From Cordilura impudica (Eukaryota; Arthropoda; Insecta; Diptera; Scathophagidae): a stretch of 64,000 nucleotides of DNA. The position numbers and the translations under genes are program-made. Location of the stretch: assembly GCA_963682025.1 (NCBI GenBank), contig OY821521.1, positions 49,707,307 through 49,771,306 of the forward strand, written 5' to 3'. Shown here in pieces: positions 1-12,829 of the stretch; position 1 is the first letter of the stretch, and every line of letters begins with the position of its first letter. Under the pieces are notes generated by a model. It saw only the letters and a list, made by a program, of their open reading frames with translations. It ran no database searches and had not been told where the DNA came from.

Positions 1-465
1 TTGAGTTACAAAACATTTATTTTGATAGATATCCCACTCCCATCCCACTAAGCGACCAAAAAGCTCTTAAAGGAAAAATCCTAAGCTTTCTTATGAAAAA
101 AAAAAAAAATGCCCTTTTTGAAAAAACAGGCAAAAAATGCTTTAATTTAGCAAAAAAAAGTCTACAAAATTTTTTTTTTTTTTAAGTATTTCTTTCCGAA
201 ATATTGAAGAAATAGCTATCTAAACTCTTTGGGAGAAAATTTTTTAAGAACATTAGGTAATAAGTTTACATGGATGAGAAAAAACACCTGTTTGGCCAAA
301 ATGTCAAATTTTGATCCCCTCTAACTCAGAGAGATCTAGACCGATCTTTTTGAAAAATTGTGTCTAAACTACTATCCAATAGGACTAACCTTGGTGCAAA
401 TTTCATCCCGATAGGAAGACATCGGTTTCAAAAGTTGGTGCACTTGACATGAAATCCCCCATATA
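1..465 (-). repeat. Interspersed repeat, inverted copy of the 60.4-60.8 kb repeat
   Basis: This segment is recognisably the reverse complement of 60367-60835. Shared stretches include the passages on 'gatcggtcc', 'tgcaccaaggttagt', 'cgatcgggatgaaatttgc' and 'aagctcttaaagga'. There is no coding potential. It is a dispersed non-coding repeat cut by the window edge, so its true left end is unknown. Its transposon class was not identified. Confidence 0.75.
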
Positions 466-1985
466 TATAACTTAAATGTTTATTAAATTAATTTGCAGCA
501 CTAACGACGTATGTCAACCTACGTTTGATCGCCGACAAATTATTTTCTCAGAAAATGACACATAGCGACATACGTTGTTATTAATGAAAAAAAATGCAAA
601 ATAATTTTGGATTAGTTTTCAGTTTATAACCACTTATAAAAACTTGTGTGTTTATTTTTGTTATTTTTTGTCACTCTAATTCTTGAAACGTTGTTATATT
701 CTCATCCTAACTCCCGTTAACTTTTTGTTGACGAACAAAAAATCCATTTTTCAAGCAACAACAACTTATGTCTACATGGGTATTTGCATTGGTAGTTTTA
801 TTTTTCAAAGAAAACGACGTTTGTCGACATAAGTTTTTTTATCTGCACACACTTTAAGTGTAATTTACATATTGTTGTTTTCGTTCTTCTCTAGGATCTA
901 TTCCTCTGAAGATTTTTGACTCAAAATTTTATATAAAGTATTTATTGCCCATATCTACAGGACTGTTAAACAAAAAGCTCTAAAAACTTTATATCGAGCC
1001 CATAATTTAAATTATAAGGTTTTTTGGCTCCTTGAACATTTTGATTTTATGACATACGCGGTTATTCTAGAAAACTACAGATATATGTACGAGTTTTATT
1101 CAGTGTGTGTTTTTTTCTGAACTCTGGATTATTGTTTATAATCAATCCATTTATCTCAGGAATTCCTCAATTTTTCAGATATTGTTTAAAAAAATAAAAA
1201 TCCTCTGATTCTGAGTACATTATCTGTGAGGGCCTTTACTGTAAAAAACTTATTTTTTTTTATTTAATTATTTTTTTATATGTAAGAATATTTTTCATTT
1301 GCACAACTCATGAAAAACCTGATATTTTTTGCAGCAGTATTTTATAGAACTAAATTTTTATGTGATTTAAAAATCTAACATCTAAAAATCTTAATGAAAT
1401 TATTGAAATTAATCCATACACCGCTGAATTAAAAATATTTAATAAATTCAGTGGTTAAAATAAAAATATTAATAATTTATTAAAGAGCCTCTTTTTAGTA
1501 TGTCTATATGTATTTATATTAAAAAAGACAAAGCTTCCATAAAAGTTCTGCAAAAACACACAACGAGTAGATGTAAAAACAGATACACAGGTACCTTTAG
1601 AAAAAAAAATATTCCCAACCCAAGCTTAAAATCCAAAAAAAAAATCCTATGGTTGAATCTTAACATAACAGAAAGAAATGTTTAAGTCACAAAAAAAAAA
1701 TTGGCAGAGCAGAGCAGAGCAGCAAAAAATTGATCTTTAATATCTGTCGTAAAGAATAGATGGAGGGAAACAAATCAATGATCTTTGATTTACATACGAC
1801 ATTTTTATAACATCTACTGCCAGTAAGGAGGGTGCCTTCATTTGTCACAATGTGTGTCACACATCACAGGTTATGTAAAATTTGCAAAATGTAGTAAAAA
1901 GATTTAGAAAAATTTAGTATTTAAGATCTAAATAGGCCTGCAAGTGAAAATGTGAATAGATCTCGAATATTAAGAGAAAAAAGAA
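466..1985. other. AT-rich stretch, no gene recognised
   Basis: No convincing coding frame or transposase remnant is visible. Between about 495 and 840 there are four short related motifs around 'acgacgtatgtc' and 'gtcgacataagtt' in mixed orientation, which could be the worn ends of a small fold-back element. A short GCAGA microsatellite of about four units sits near 1705-1722. The rest is A/T homopolymer-rich sequence. Confidence 0.6.
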
Positions 1986-2905
1986 CAAGTAAGAAAATTA
2001 TAGTCGGTCTAGAGCGACTTTATGATATGATGTTTTTAGAGAAAGGATCTTAAGTTCAACTAATTGGATATAAAAATAAGCAATTGTTATTAATTAATTT
2101 CTGCAGTCACAAGCCATAACCGCCTAAGTCGACTTAAGAATGATTTGAGTTATGTAAGTTATCAGATTCTGCTAACAATGCTTTATATTTACATGGAATT
2201 ACCATTTCTCTAACATTGTTTTTTACAAAGTTATTGATAAAAATTTACTGATCTAAGTCGTAATGAAGGTCCATCGTTACATTTATGTAAAAAGTCATTT
2301 ATCTCGAAAGCATAATTTTCGACTTAGGCGGTTAATACTTGTGACCACAGATATATTTTTTTTTGCCTGAGACCATGAAGAAGTGCATATCGGATGCTAT
2401 ATTTATATGTGGATCGATCCTTGCTATATTTGGTAAAGACACTTATTTTTTGCAAAGACAAATTTAGGAAAAAAATTCTGTGCAATCATTTTGTTGTTTT
2501 TTGTAGATTTAAGTCAAGATCGGGAAACAGCTTTATATGAGGGTTATAACTAAGATTTGTGCTACTGGGTTTATTTTTGTAATACTGATTAATGGGTGTA
2601 ATAAATACACACAAACCAAATTTTACCTAGATCTATGATAATTTGAATCTTATGGCAATTGAAATCGATCTCATAGGAGATATTTATATGGGGACTAGGT
2701 CTGAACATTCACCGATTTTCAACAATTTCACCAATTTGATTACAAGAATTATATGGACATACAGACAGAAGGATAAACAAACGGATGGACGGACATCGCT
2801 AAATCAGAAAGTGATCTTGATTCGATAATAATATAATAATAATACATAATAAAAGATCAGCACAAACTCTTTATACCCTGACCACATTGTAGTATAGGAC
2901 GTAAA
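1986..2905 (+). repeat. Interspersed repeat family F1, degenerate copy interrupted by a MITE
   Basis: It starts with the F1 head (agtaagaaaattatagtcgg) and shares the F1 order of motifs: 'gaagtgcatatcggatgctat', 'aagatcgggaaacagc', 'ctatgataatttgaatcttatggcaat', a GGAC-type tail and an ending 'tataccctgaccacattgtagtatagg'. The clean copies are at 61.5-62.25 kb and 63.1-63.9 kb. The head is separated from the body by the MITE at 2102-2355. No protein is encoded; short open frames in it are incidental. Confidence 0.75.
2102..2355. mobile_element. MITE with GTGGTCACAAG...CCGCCTAAGTCGA inverted ends, copy 1
   Basis: The left end reads gcagtcacaagcc then ataaccgcctaagtcgac; the right end reads ttttcgacttaggcggtta then acttgtgaccac, its reverse complement. 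The 250-bp body is non-coding. A second copy in the opposite orientation lies at 14010-14286. The size, terminal inverted repeats and lack of a gene fit a non-autonomous DNA transposon. The target duplication is not clear, so the superfamily is unassigned. Confidence 0.8.
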
Positions 2906-3561
2906 AACCATATAATTTCAGTACGAGTTCATATGTAGTAGCATCTGGTGGAAAAATGTGCTAAAAAAGATGGAAATTTTATTCACCTCAAATATTTTCA
3001 CCAGAGTTTTGTCGCTCTGAAGAAAGTTTAAATTTTTGTTTCGAATTTCAATTTGTTCGTATTTCAAACCCAAAAATATTATTTTACATCAAATAAATTG
3101 TTTCACTAAAAAGTTAGTTTTTTCTTCTAGAGTTTTTCGCCTCCACAATTTTTTTGCACGCCATTAACTCATTAAGAACCGCCCATAGATCGGGTCATAC
3201 GATTTTGATAATCCATAGAAATTGAAAGAAAAAACATTTTTTTTATATCTGCCCGGACATCTGAGATATAGCATGGGTATTTGAATACATTGCTCAAAAT
3301 TTAGCACGAAATTTGCATGCGTCATAGTATTTAATAAATGTAAATATGCGTTCTTCTTTTTTGACGTTTTCCTTCCTTCACCAAGAGTGGAAGTGTGTTC
3401 TTCCCCGCAATTAGCCAGACACTGTGTGTGCATACGAACGCAAAAGAAAGTTTGTCATATCAGTGGCGGTCATTCTGTAGTGTGCACGCTAAATAAAAGC
3501 TTTAATTGAGTAAAAAATTACAAAAATCAGGTAAAAGTTAGTATACGTAAATTCTAGCTAA
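2906..3561. other. No gene recognised; possible left flank of the piggyBac relic
   Basis: The stretch is AT-rich with no supported gene. A passage near 3170-3300 (aagaaccgcccatagatcgg) has a different base mix and lies about 800 bp before the piggyBac transposase fragment, so it may be a worn 5' part of that element. This is a guess: no matching inverted end was found. Confidence 0.4.
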
Positions 3562-3925
3562 TCTATAATATTAGTAGGCTAGGCGATTTCTTGTGACCAA
3601 TGTTTTGTTCTACCGTTTTATCCCGATTTTGACCAAACGTATATTATTTGAAAGGTATTTCTTTTTAGCCGTTTTGCAGATTTACAGATTTTTAAATTTT
3701 ATCCTTTATTTTGAGTAAATTGCATTTAAAGTTGCTACTAACACAAACATAAAATTATACATATGCTATATGTGTTTTATGAAATTTGTTGATTTGTTTG
3801 TTCATAAGTTTATCTTCGTTCACAATAATAATAAACCATAAAAGTGTTGGTTTGTGAATTGGCTAAGTTGAAAAATAAAGCTGCCTAGCAATTGCACTCG
3901 AATTTCGAGCGATGGAATCTGCTAG
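3562..3925 (+). mobile_element. Non-autonomous Helitron, copy 1
   Basis: It begins with TC (tctataatattagtaggc) after an A and ends with CTAG (ggaatctgctag) before a T. An imperfect hairpin (ctcgaatttcgag) lies 12 bases before the end. TC at the 5' end, a hairpin followed by CTRR at the 3' end, insertion between A and T, and absence of target duplication are the Helitron signature. Five more copies occur in this window. It is 364 bp long and non-coding, so it must rely on a Rep/helicase supplied elsewhere. Confidence 0.85.
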
Positions 3926-3999
3926 TTATAATAATTGCATAAAGGTAAATTTTTGGCTTAGGACACACGTTCCTATTGCTGAAATCATGAATCGTTCGG

Positions 4000-4818
4000 A
4001 TGAGCGCTGATAAAAGAATGTGTTTCTCGGGAAAGACTAAAAAAATTAAACAGCACACTGTTACGTTTGACAACTTTTTCACAAGACACAAACTAATGAC
4101 TTGTTTATCGCACTCTTCGTTTTGGGAACTGTTTGTGATAATCGAAACATTGATGAATATCAAAGAAATGCGAAAGAAGCCTCGCGGGATATCTGACTTT
4201 CGTTTTGATACGAACAATTCTATACTCGCTGTGTGTTGGAACGATAATGCTGTAAGTCATTGCTATTTGGTGTACCGATTATGCTTTTTGCACTTATTTC
4301 CGTCTTTTTGTGTCGTTAGCTTATTATGAAATTTCTTAAGACATACACCAATGGCCCGCGCGAAGAGGTATGATCGAAACCAACGAAAAATGGTTACAGT
4401 TGATCAGCCTCATTTGGTTAATCGAAATAACCACCGCATGGGAGGTGTAGACCTTTTTGACAACGCAATCAATATTTATCGAATAAGGGTTCGGGGAAAG
4501 AAATGGTTTTGGCCGTTAATAACGAATGCATTAGCCGCAGCTATGGTAAATGCGTGGAAATTACATTGCCTTTGTCGAATTCTGAATGGAGGCATGCGAA
4601 CCGATTACCACCATCCGGGTAAAATTTCGGCCTCATTAGAAAACTCGTTGAACGCAATGTTGTATCAAAATCGAATACGATTGCTTGAAGTGCAAGACGA
4701 ACTTACATCCCCTACTTGCTTTCTTGATTATCACAACGGTGTTCCACCAGAAAAATGGAGATTTCTTATTCCAAGGCTAAGAATTTATTTTTTTATATAC
4801 ATCGTCGTTTCTGAATAA
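4000..4818 (+). pseudogene. piggyBac-type transposase, broken C-terminal half
   Basis: This is a relic of a DDE_Tnp_1_7 (piggyBac) transposase, a cut-and-paste enzyme that targets TTAA. The first piece (4000-4329) carries the motif 'HTVTFDNFFTRHKL', typical of the region around the second catalytic aspartate, and a later 'FRFDTNNSILAVCWNDN'. The second piece (4351-4818) has 'RYDRNQRKMV' and 'NNHRMGGVDLFD', with the conserved GGVD aspartate, then 'KKWFWPL'. The pieces are in different frames, and the linking segment (about 4255-4350) is corrupted. Between 'FDNFF' and 'EMRKKPRG' several dozen expected residues look disturbed. The N-terminal third and the C-terminal cysteine-rich domain are not visible, and no TTAA-flanked ends were identified. 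It is dead; family assignment is secure. Confidence 0.85.
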
Positions 4819-5557
4819 AATAACCACCGCATGGGTTATCGGAACGTGTTCCGATTTTCATACGCTTTTTATACACCTCACACAAAAATTTCCATACAGC
4901 AAAAAATTATATTTTAAGTATACACTAAGGCCTGTGGAGTATTTCCGTTTGATTCTGGCGTAATGACCTAGCGAGTTAACATATACTGTTTTTTTCCAAA
5001 TGAAGTTTGAGAAGGGACACTTTAACGCTCCTGAAAACGACGCGCGTAGATTGTTTTTTCAATTTTCTAAAAATTGACAACACTTTTCTCGAGAATATAC
5101 TGAACAAAAAAAAAAAAAAACCGCGATTTTAACCGATAAAATGATGTAAACTGCAGAAAATAATTCTGTTTTATTTTTCTTTATATAGGTCCATCCTTCC
5201 CCTTTACAAAAAAAATCAATTATCGCGATACCTTTCACCTGGGACCAGCTAGAATTTTTTAAGTGTGAAGGTTTTCTTAGATATTGAAGTACCTAGTGGG
5301 CCTTATTGGGGTAAATTTCCTAACCTTTTAAGTTTAAGTTTCGCCTAAAATTTAATTTAATTTTCGAGAAACTGTCAAATGAGTTTCTTGGCTGGCCTTG
5401 CAATATATATGATCCTTGGTATTGTTTTATTTGCAACAAAGCAGTTTGTGCTGAGTATTTAACATTGCTGCTTCGTTGCAATACCTGCACACTCGAAGTG
5501 GAAAAGCAGCAAGAAGCATAACAACAGTGATATATTTAATTTTTTCATGTTTTTTAA
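4819..5557. other. No gene recognised
   Basis: Non-coding AT-rich sequence. Just after the piggyBac frame, 'aataaccaccgcatggg' at about 4819 repeats a 17-base piece found inside the transposase near 4427, a small local duplication. Nothing else is identifiable. Confidence 0.5.
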
Positions 5558-5921
5558 TCTATAATAATAATAGGCTAGGCGATTTCTTGTGACCAATGTT
5601 TCGTTCTACCGTTTTATCCCGATTTTGACCAAACGTATATTATTTGAAAGGTACTTCTTTTTAGCTGTTTTCCAGATTTACAGATTTTTAATTTTTTCTT
5701 TATTTTAAGTAAACTGCATTTAAAGTTGCTACTAACACATACATAAAATTATACAATGCTATGTATTTTTTATTAAATTTGTTAATGTGTTTGTTAATGA
5801 GTTTGTTATCTTAATTCACACTAATAATAAACCATGAAAGTGTTGGTTTATGAATTGGCTAAGTTGAAAAATAAAGCTGCCTGGAAATTGCACTCGAATT
5901 TCGAGTGCTGGAATCTGCTAA
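5558..5921 (+). mobile_element. Non-autonomous Helitron, copy 2
   Basis: Same family and same length (364 bp) as copy 1, starting TC after A and ending CTAA (a CTRR variant) before T, with the ctcgaatttcgag hairpin near the 3' end. The interior shares the 'gatttcttgtgaccaatgtt' and 'taaagttgctactaacac' blocks with the other copies. Confidence 0.85.
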
Positions 5922-6074
5922 TATTAAATAAAATCAAAATTAACAAATAAACATTTCTTGTGCCTTTTTGTTACTTTATTTAATCTAAAATTTACAATGT
6001 AAATTATCAAAATACGCCCCATCGAGCAAAATACCATACAATTTGTTATAGGCCCTGTGGACCTTTTCACTATT

Positions 6075-7000
6075 TTATAGCTAATCGGAGTGTTAAGAAA
6101 AGGTATTTTTTGAAAAAAGTACATTTAAAGAAAAGGTACGCTTTAATAAAATGTACCTTTAAGAAAACATTTTTTAAAGAAAATACATTTTTTAAACAAA
6201 GTCCTTCTTAAGAAAAGGACCTTTTTAAGAAAAGGTGCATTTTTAAGAAAAGGTACTTTTTTAAGCAAAAGGTGTTATTTTTTAAAGAAAGGGTCTTATT
6301 TAAGAAAATTTATTTCTTTTAAAAAAGGTAGTTTTTCAGAAAATTTACTTTTTTAAAAATTTACTTCTTAAGAAAAGGAAATTTTTAAGAAAGTGTACTT
6401 TTTAACAAAAGGTACTTTTTGAGAGAACGTTCTTTTTTGCAAATGCATTTTTTAAACAAATTCCTTCTTAAGAAAATGTACTTTTTTTTAAGAAAAGGTA
6501 CTTTTTTAAGAAAAGGTACTTTTTTAAGCAAAAGGTGTTATTTTTTAAAGAAAGGGTCTTATTTAAGAAAATTTACTTCTTTTAAAAAAGGTACTTTTTC
6601 AAAAAATATACTTTTTTAAAAATTTAATTCTTAAGAAAAGGAAATTTTTAAGAAAGTGTACTTTTTAACAAAAGGTACTTATTGAGAAAACGTTCTTTTT
6701 AAGAAAAAGGTACGTTTAAGAAAAGTTGTTTTCTAAGAAAAGATTTCTTTAAAAGAGCACGCCCCTTTGGAGAAAAGGTAATGTTTTTTTTAAGGAAAAG
6801 GTTTTTTTTTTAAATTAACTTTTTAAGAAAATTTTCACTTTTTTATAATTTACATTATCAAAAGAGTGCCTTAAAAAAAAATTTGCTTTTTTAAAGAAAG
6901 TACCTTTTCTGAAAAAGATTTTGTTTTTCAAAGATTTTTGTAAAGAAAGTGTACTTTTTGAAGAAAAAGAAATGCTATTTTTTAAAGGATTTTTTAAGTG
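6075..7000 (+). repeat. Degenerate tandem repeat, about 17-bp unit (TTTTTAAGAAAAGGTAC)
   Basis: About 900 bp of irregular repeats of 'tttttaagaaaaggtac' with many substitutions and indels. A longer block of roughly 240-260 bp appears twice (around 6180-6420 and 6430-6680), showing segmental duplication within the array. Open frames rich in Lys, Phe and Leu here come from the repeat. A related array in the opposite orientation lies at 12830-13080. Confidence 0.85.
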
Positions 7001-7084
7001 GAAATTTACAGCAGCAACAACAAATAAAATAAATTTAAATATATATATAGAATTCATATTTCTGGATTATTTTTATTTACATTA

Positions 7085-7260
7085 AATAGAAAATAACTCA
7101 GGGCGCGGTCTTGATTTCCACAGACGGACGGACGGAGAGGCAGTAATCGCTGTATCATCTTCGCTTGTTATAAGGATGAAGAATATGTATATTTTATAAT
7201 ACCCAGAGTTTATTTTTATAATTATTACAAATGGAAGACAATCTTTTATATACCAGTGGT
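7085..7260 (-). repeat. Interspersed repeat family F2, truncated copy
   Basis: It contains 'gatttccacagacggacgg' and 'ttataaggatgaagaatatg', ending at 'tataccagtggtgg'. This is the inverse of the F2 head seen at 29826-30600 ('ataccctccac...gtgggtatatata', then 'gtccgtctgtggaaatcacg'). Non-coding. Confidence 0.6.
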
Positions 7261-8675
7261 GGATATAAAAATAAAAAAAAAATAGATCAGAAAAATGATA
7301 GTAAATATTAAGAGAAAAAGATCAGATTTTTGGTTCAAGAAACTTTTTATTGGGAAAAGTAAAATATGTAATGAAAATTAAAAAAAATTAAAGTTAAATT
7401 GATAAAAATATCAGAAATACTTATAAAATTGGTGTTCGGAAATATCTATTCAGAAGAAGTAAATTAAGTAAATTATAAAAGGTTACTCCTGTCGTTGTTA
7501 AATCTATTGGTGGTGATCCAACAATTTTCTTTTTCGGCTCCATGTCTTTGGAGCCTTAACATCAATTAATAATGTTTTTTTTTTTTTGATAAATATTTCA
7601 GTAACATAAAACAATGTGTTAATTTTTCTTTAGAAAATTTATAAATCTTTAAATTTTAAAAATATTTCAGAATCTAAGAAATCAATTTTTTTTTTAATAT
7701 TTTCTATAATCTGAAGGGTACATAAGTATTCTACCATATAACCCTCTTACGTTTTGTCAATATGCTGCCTTATACATTGTATATCTGTTAAGAAACGATT
7801 GATGTCTTGGCATAAAACTTGTACTTGTCCATGCCAAAAAAAAAATGTTTATATTTATAAAATGTAAATTATTGCTTTTGCCACAATCCTTCAGAGAAAT
7901 ACTTAGAGCATTATAAATCTTTTGCTAAAATCTTATAACGAACGAAATTTTTCACAACAAGCCTTAAAATTATATTCTCGAGCCCTTGATATTGTTGTTG
8001 ACATCTTTAGATGGAGTACAATAAAACTAAAACAGAAAAAAGGCAATCAAAATACAAAAAAAAAAAAAAAAACAAAGTCTTTAAGGAACCATTTGTTAAG
8101 GCCATTAAATGTTTAATAGTCTTTAGCCACCCGTGCCATTAACATGAAAAAATATGGGCACCATAACATTTATAGGTTTAAATTTTGCTAAGATTTCTAA
8201 GAATAGTTATCATCAAGATTACAAACATTTAAAATGACTTAATTAAGTTAAAGGAGACAGAATAACTTTGAAGATGAATAAGGAACATTTATTTACTAAT
8301 AATTCAAAATCGTTTGATTAAATTATTTAATTGCTTCAAATGTAACAAAAAAAAAAGAAAAACGTTTAAAATTTTTGCTTTAGTGATTTTAGTATTATTT
8401 TATTAAAAATATTTAACACTTTTTAACCGATTTGAACAAACAATGATTTATTTTATGCACCAGTAAATGTACTTTAAAAAAAAAATAAAAAAAAATTGGT
8501 TTTCAAATTAAGTATTAGAAAATAAAGGCTCCATATTAAAAAAAAAAAAAAATAAAAAGAAATTTTAAGTATTTAAGATAATATTTTCTTTCACAGGGGA
8601 TCATCAATTTAAACATGTGTATGTTTAATGGGTTAAGAAAATGGTGTGTCAAATTTCATGAATTCATTTTTTCTT
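7261..8675. other. AT-rich stretch, no gene recognised
   Basis: Runs of A and T dominate and no frame looks coding. The longest frame (7922-8116) has no family resemblance and is lysine-rich from A-runs. Nothing mobile was recognised. Confidence 0.6.
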
Positions 8676-8790
8676 TATATACCCTCCACACCACAGTGGC
8701 ACACCGTTTGTAACGCATCGAAAAACTAATTTGCCATTATCGCCAACAGGTTGGCATTTCAAATGGGGTAAATCGGGCGTCATTATGAAG
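8676..8790 (+). repeat. Interspersed repeat F2, head fragment
   Basis: 'tataccctccacaccacagtggcacaccgtttgtaacgcatcgaaa' is the F2 5' end (positions 8676-8725), comparable with 13085-13150 and 29826-29880. The repeat is lost within about 100 bp, shortly before the heptamer array. Confidence 0.6.
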
Positions 8791-8947
8791 AGATTGAGCA
8801 AAAATTTGAATACACCTCCAAAAAAACGAAAAACCGAGTGTGTTTGTTGTAATAGTTTAGTGATTGAACATAATAGTTGTACAACAACATAAAAAAAGCC
8901 ACAAAAAAATTATGCATATATATTAACAATACCAACAATATGAAAAA

Positions 8948-11900
8948 AAATTAAAAATTAAAAATTAAAAATTAAAAATTAAAAATTAAAAATTAAAAAC
9001 TAAAAATTAAAAATTAAAAATTAAAAATTAAAAATTAAAAATTAAAAATTAAAAATTTAAAATTAAAAATTAAAAATTAAAAATTAAAAATTAAAAATTA
9101 AAAATTAAAAATTAAAAATTAAAAATTAAAAATTAAAAATTAAAAATTAAAAATTAAAAATTAAAAATTAAAAATTAAAAATTAAAAATTAAAAATTAAA
9201 AATTAAAAATTAAAAATTAAAAATTAAAAATTAAAAATTAAAAATTAAAAATTAAAAATTAAAAATTAAAAATTAAAAATTAAAAATTAAAAATTAAAAA
9301 TTAAAAATTAAAAATTAAAAATTAAAAATTAAAAATTAAAAATTAAAAATTAAAAATTAAAAATTAAAAATTAAAAATTAAAAATTAAAAATTAAAAATT
9401 AAAAATTAAAAATTAAAAATTAAAAATTAAAAATTAAAAATTAAAAATTAAAAATTAAAAATTAAAAATTAAAAATTAAAAATTAAAAATTAACAATTAA
9501 CAATTAAAAATTAAAAATTAAAAACTAAAAATTAAAAATTAAAAATTATAAATTAAAAATTAAAAATTAAAAATTAAAAATTAAAAATTAAAAATTAAAA
9601 ATTAAAAATTAAAAATTAAAAATTAAAAATTAAAAATTAAAAATTAACAATTAAAAATTAAAAATTAAAAATTAAAAATTAAAAATTAAAAATTAAAAAT
9701 TAAAAATTAAAAATTAAAAATTAAAAATTAAAAATTAAAAATTAAAAATTAAAAATTAAAAATTAAAAATTAAAAATTAAAAATTAAAAATTAAAAATTA
9801 AAAATTAAAAATTAAAAATTAAAAATTAAAAATTAAAAATTAAAAATTAAAAATAAAAAATTAAAAATTAAATTAAAAATTAAATTAAAAATTAAAAATT
9901 AAAAATTAAAAATTAAAAATTAAAAATTAAAAATTAAAAATTAAAAATTAAAAATTAAAAATTAAAAATTAAAAATTAAAAATTAAAAATTAAAAATTAA
10001 AAATTAAAAATTAAAAATTAAAAATTAAAAATTAAAAATTAAAAATTAAAAATTAAAAATTAAAAATTAAAAATTAAAAATTAAAAATTAAAAATTAAAA
10101 ATTAAAAATTAAAAATTAAAAATTAAAAATTAAAAATTAAAAATTAAAAATTAAAAATTAAAAATTAAAAATTAAAAATTAAAAATTAAAAATTAAAAAT
10201 TAAAAATTAAAAATTAAAAATTAAAAATTAAAAATTAAAAATTAAAAATTAAAAATTAAAAATTAAAAATTAAAAATTAAAAATTAAAAATTAAAAATTA
10301 AAAATTAAAAATTAAAAAATAAAATTAAAAATTAAAAATTAAAAATTAAAAATTAAAAATTAAAAGTAAAAAATTAAAAATTAAAAATAAAAAATTAAAA
10401 ATTAAAAATTAAAAATAAAAAATTAAAAATTAAAAATTAAAAATTAAAAATTAAAAATTAAAAATTAAAAATTAAAAATTAAAAACTAAAAATTAAAAAT
10501 TAAAAATTAAAACTTAAAACTTAAAAATTAAAAATTAAAAATTAAAAATTAAAAATTAAAAATTAAAAATTAAAAATTAAAAATTAAAAATTAAAAATTA
10601 AAAATTAAAAATTAAAAATTAAAAATTAAAAATTAAAAATTAGAAATTAAAAATTAAAAACTAAAAATTAAAAATTAAAAATAAAAAATTATAAATTATA
10701 AATTAAAAATTAAAAATTAAAAATTAAAAATTAAAAATTAAAAATTAAAAATTAAAAATTAAAAATAAAAAATTAAAAATAAAAATTAAAAATTAAAAAT
10801 TAAAAATAAAAATTAAAAATTAAAAATTAAAAATTAAAAATTAAAAATTAAAAATTAAAAATTAAAAATTAAAAATTAAAAATTAAAAATTAAAAATTAA
10901 AAATTAAAAATTAAAAATTAAAAATTAATAATTAAAAATTAAAAATTAAAAATTAAAAATTAAAAATTAAAAATTAAAAATTAAAAATTAAAAATTAAAA
11001 ATGAAAAATTAAAAATGAAAAATGAAAAATAAAAAATGAAAAGTAAAAATTAAAAATTAAAAATAAAAAATTAAATATTAAAAATGAGAAATGAAAAATA
11101 AACAATTAAAAATGGAAAATTAAAAATTAAAAATTAAAAATTAAAAATTAAAAATTAAAAATTAAAAATTAAAAATTAAAAATTAAAAATTAAAAATTAA
11201 AAATTAAAAATTAAAAATTAAAAATTAAAAATTAAAAATTAAAAATTAAAAATTAGAAATTAAAAATTAAAAATTAAAAATTAAAAATTAGAAATTAAAA
11301 ATTAAAAACTAAAAATTAAAAATTAAAAATAAAAAATTATAAATTATAAATTAAAAATTAAAAATTAAAAATTAAAAATTAAAAATTAAAAATTAAAAAT
11401 TAAAAATTAAAAATTAAAAATTAAAAATTAAAAATTAAAAATAAAAAATTAAAAATTAAAAATTAAAAATTAAAAATTAAAAATTAAAAATTAAAAATTA
11501 AAAATTAAAAATTAAAAATTAAAAATTAAAAATTAAAAATTAAAAATTAAAAATTAAAAATTAAAAATTAAAAATTAAAAATTAAAAATTAAAAATTAAA
11601 AATTAAAAATTAAAAATTAAAAATTAAAAATTAAAAATTAAAAATTAAAAATTAAAAATTAAAAATTAAAAATTAAAAATTAAAAATTAAAAATTAAAAA
11701 TTAGAAACTAAAAATTAAAAATTAAAAATTAAAAATTAAAAATTAAAAACTAAAAATTAAAAATTAAAAATTAAAAATTAAAAATTAAAAATTAAAAATT
11801 AAAAATTAAAAATAAAAAATTAAAAATTAAAAATTAAAAATTAAAAATTAAAATTTAAAAATTAAAAATTAAAAATTAAAAATTAAAAATTAAAAATTAA

Positions 11901-12660
11901 AAATTAAAAATTAAAAATTAAAAATTAAAAATTAAAAATTAAAAATTAAAAATTAAAAATTAAAAATTAAAAATTAAAAATTAAAAATTAAAAATTAAAA
12001 ACTAAAAATTAAAAATTATAAATTAAAAAATAAAAATTAAAAATTAAAAATTAAAAATTAAAAATTAAAAATTAAAAATTAAAAATTAAAAATTAAAAAT
12101 TAAAAATTAAAAATTAAAAATTAAAAATTAAAAATTAAAAATTAAAAATTAAAAATTAAAAATTAAAAATTAAAAATTAAAAATTAAAAATTAAAAATTA
12201 AAAATTAAAAATTAAAAATTAAAAATTAAAAATTAAAAATTAAAAATTAAAAATTAAAAATTAAAAATTAAAAATTAAAAATTAAAAATTAAAAATTAAA
12301 AATTAAAAATTAAAAATTAAAAATTAAAAGTTAAAAATTAAAAATTTTAAATTTAAAATTAAAAATTAAAACTTAAAAATTAAAAATTAAAATTTAAAAA
12401 TTAAAAATTAAAAATTAAAAATTAAAAATTAAAAATTAAAAATTAAAAATTAAAAATAAAAATTAAAAATTAAAAATTAAAAATTAAAAATTAAAAATTA
12501 AAAATTAAAAATTAAAAATTAAAAATTAAAAATTAAAAATTAAAAATTAAAAATTAAAAATTAACAATGAAAAATCAAAATTGAAAAATTAAACATTAAA
12601 AAAATGAAAAATGAAGCATGAATAAATGAAAAATGAAGCATGAAAAATTAAAAAAAATAA
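8948..12660 (+). repeat. Heptanucleotide array (TTAAAAA)n, 3.7 kb
   Basis: An almost pure tandem array of the 7-mer TTAAAAA, more than 500 units, with scattered variants (aaaaact, aaaaata, aaaagtt). Variants with G (tgaaaaa, tggaaaa) cluster at about 10995-11120 and at the right end, 12570-12660. A variant string starting 'tagaaattaaaaattaaaaa' and continuing with 'ataaaaaattataaattata' occurs at 10641 and again at 11289, showing internal duplication with a 648-bp shift. The array reads as A-rich on the strand of the cv-2-like gene. The 41.9-44.4 kb array is the same heptamer in the other orientation. Confidence 0.97.
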
Positions 12661-12829
12661 AAATTATAAACTAAAGATTAAAATGAATAAGGATAAAATA
12701 TTAATGCTCAAAAATAAAAATTAAAAATAATAAATATGTTTTACATTTTTGGTATTATAAATTAAAAATAAAAACTAAACATTAAAAATTTAAAAATATA
12801 TATAAAAAAATACGTCATTTTTACTTTAA

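Noticed and set aside
8948..12660. Telomere-like repeat or centromere
   Set aside because: TTAAAAA is not the insect TTAGG telomere repeat, Diptera lack such telomeres, and the array is interstitial. There is no evidence for centromeric function.
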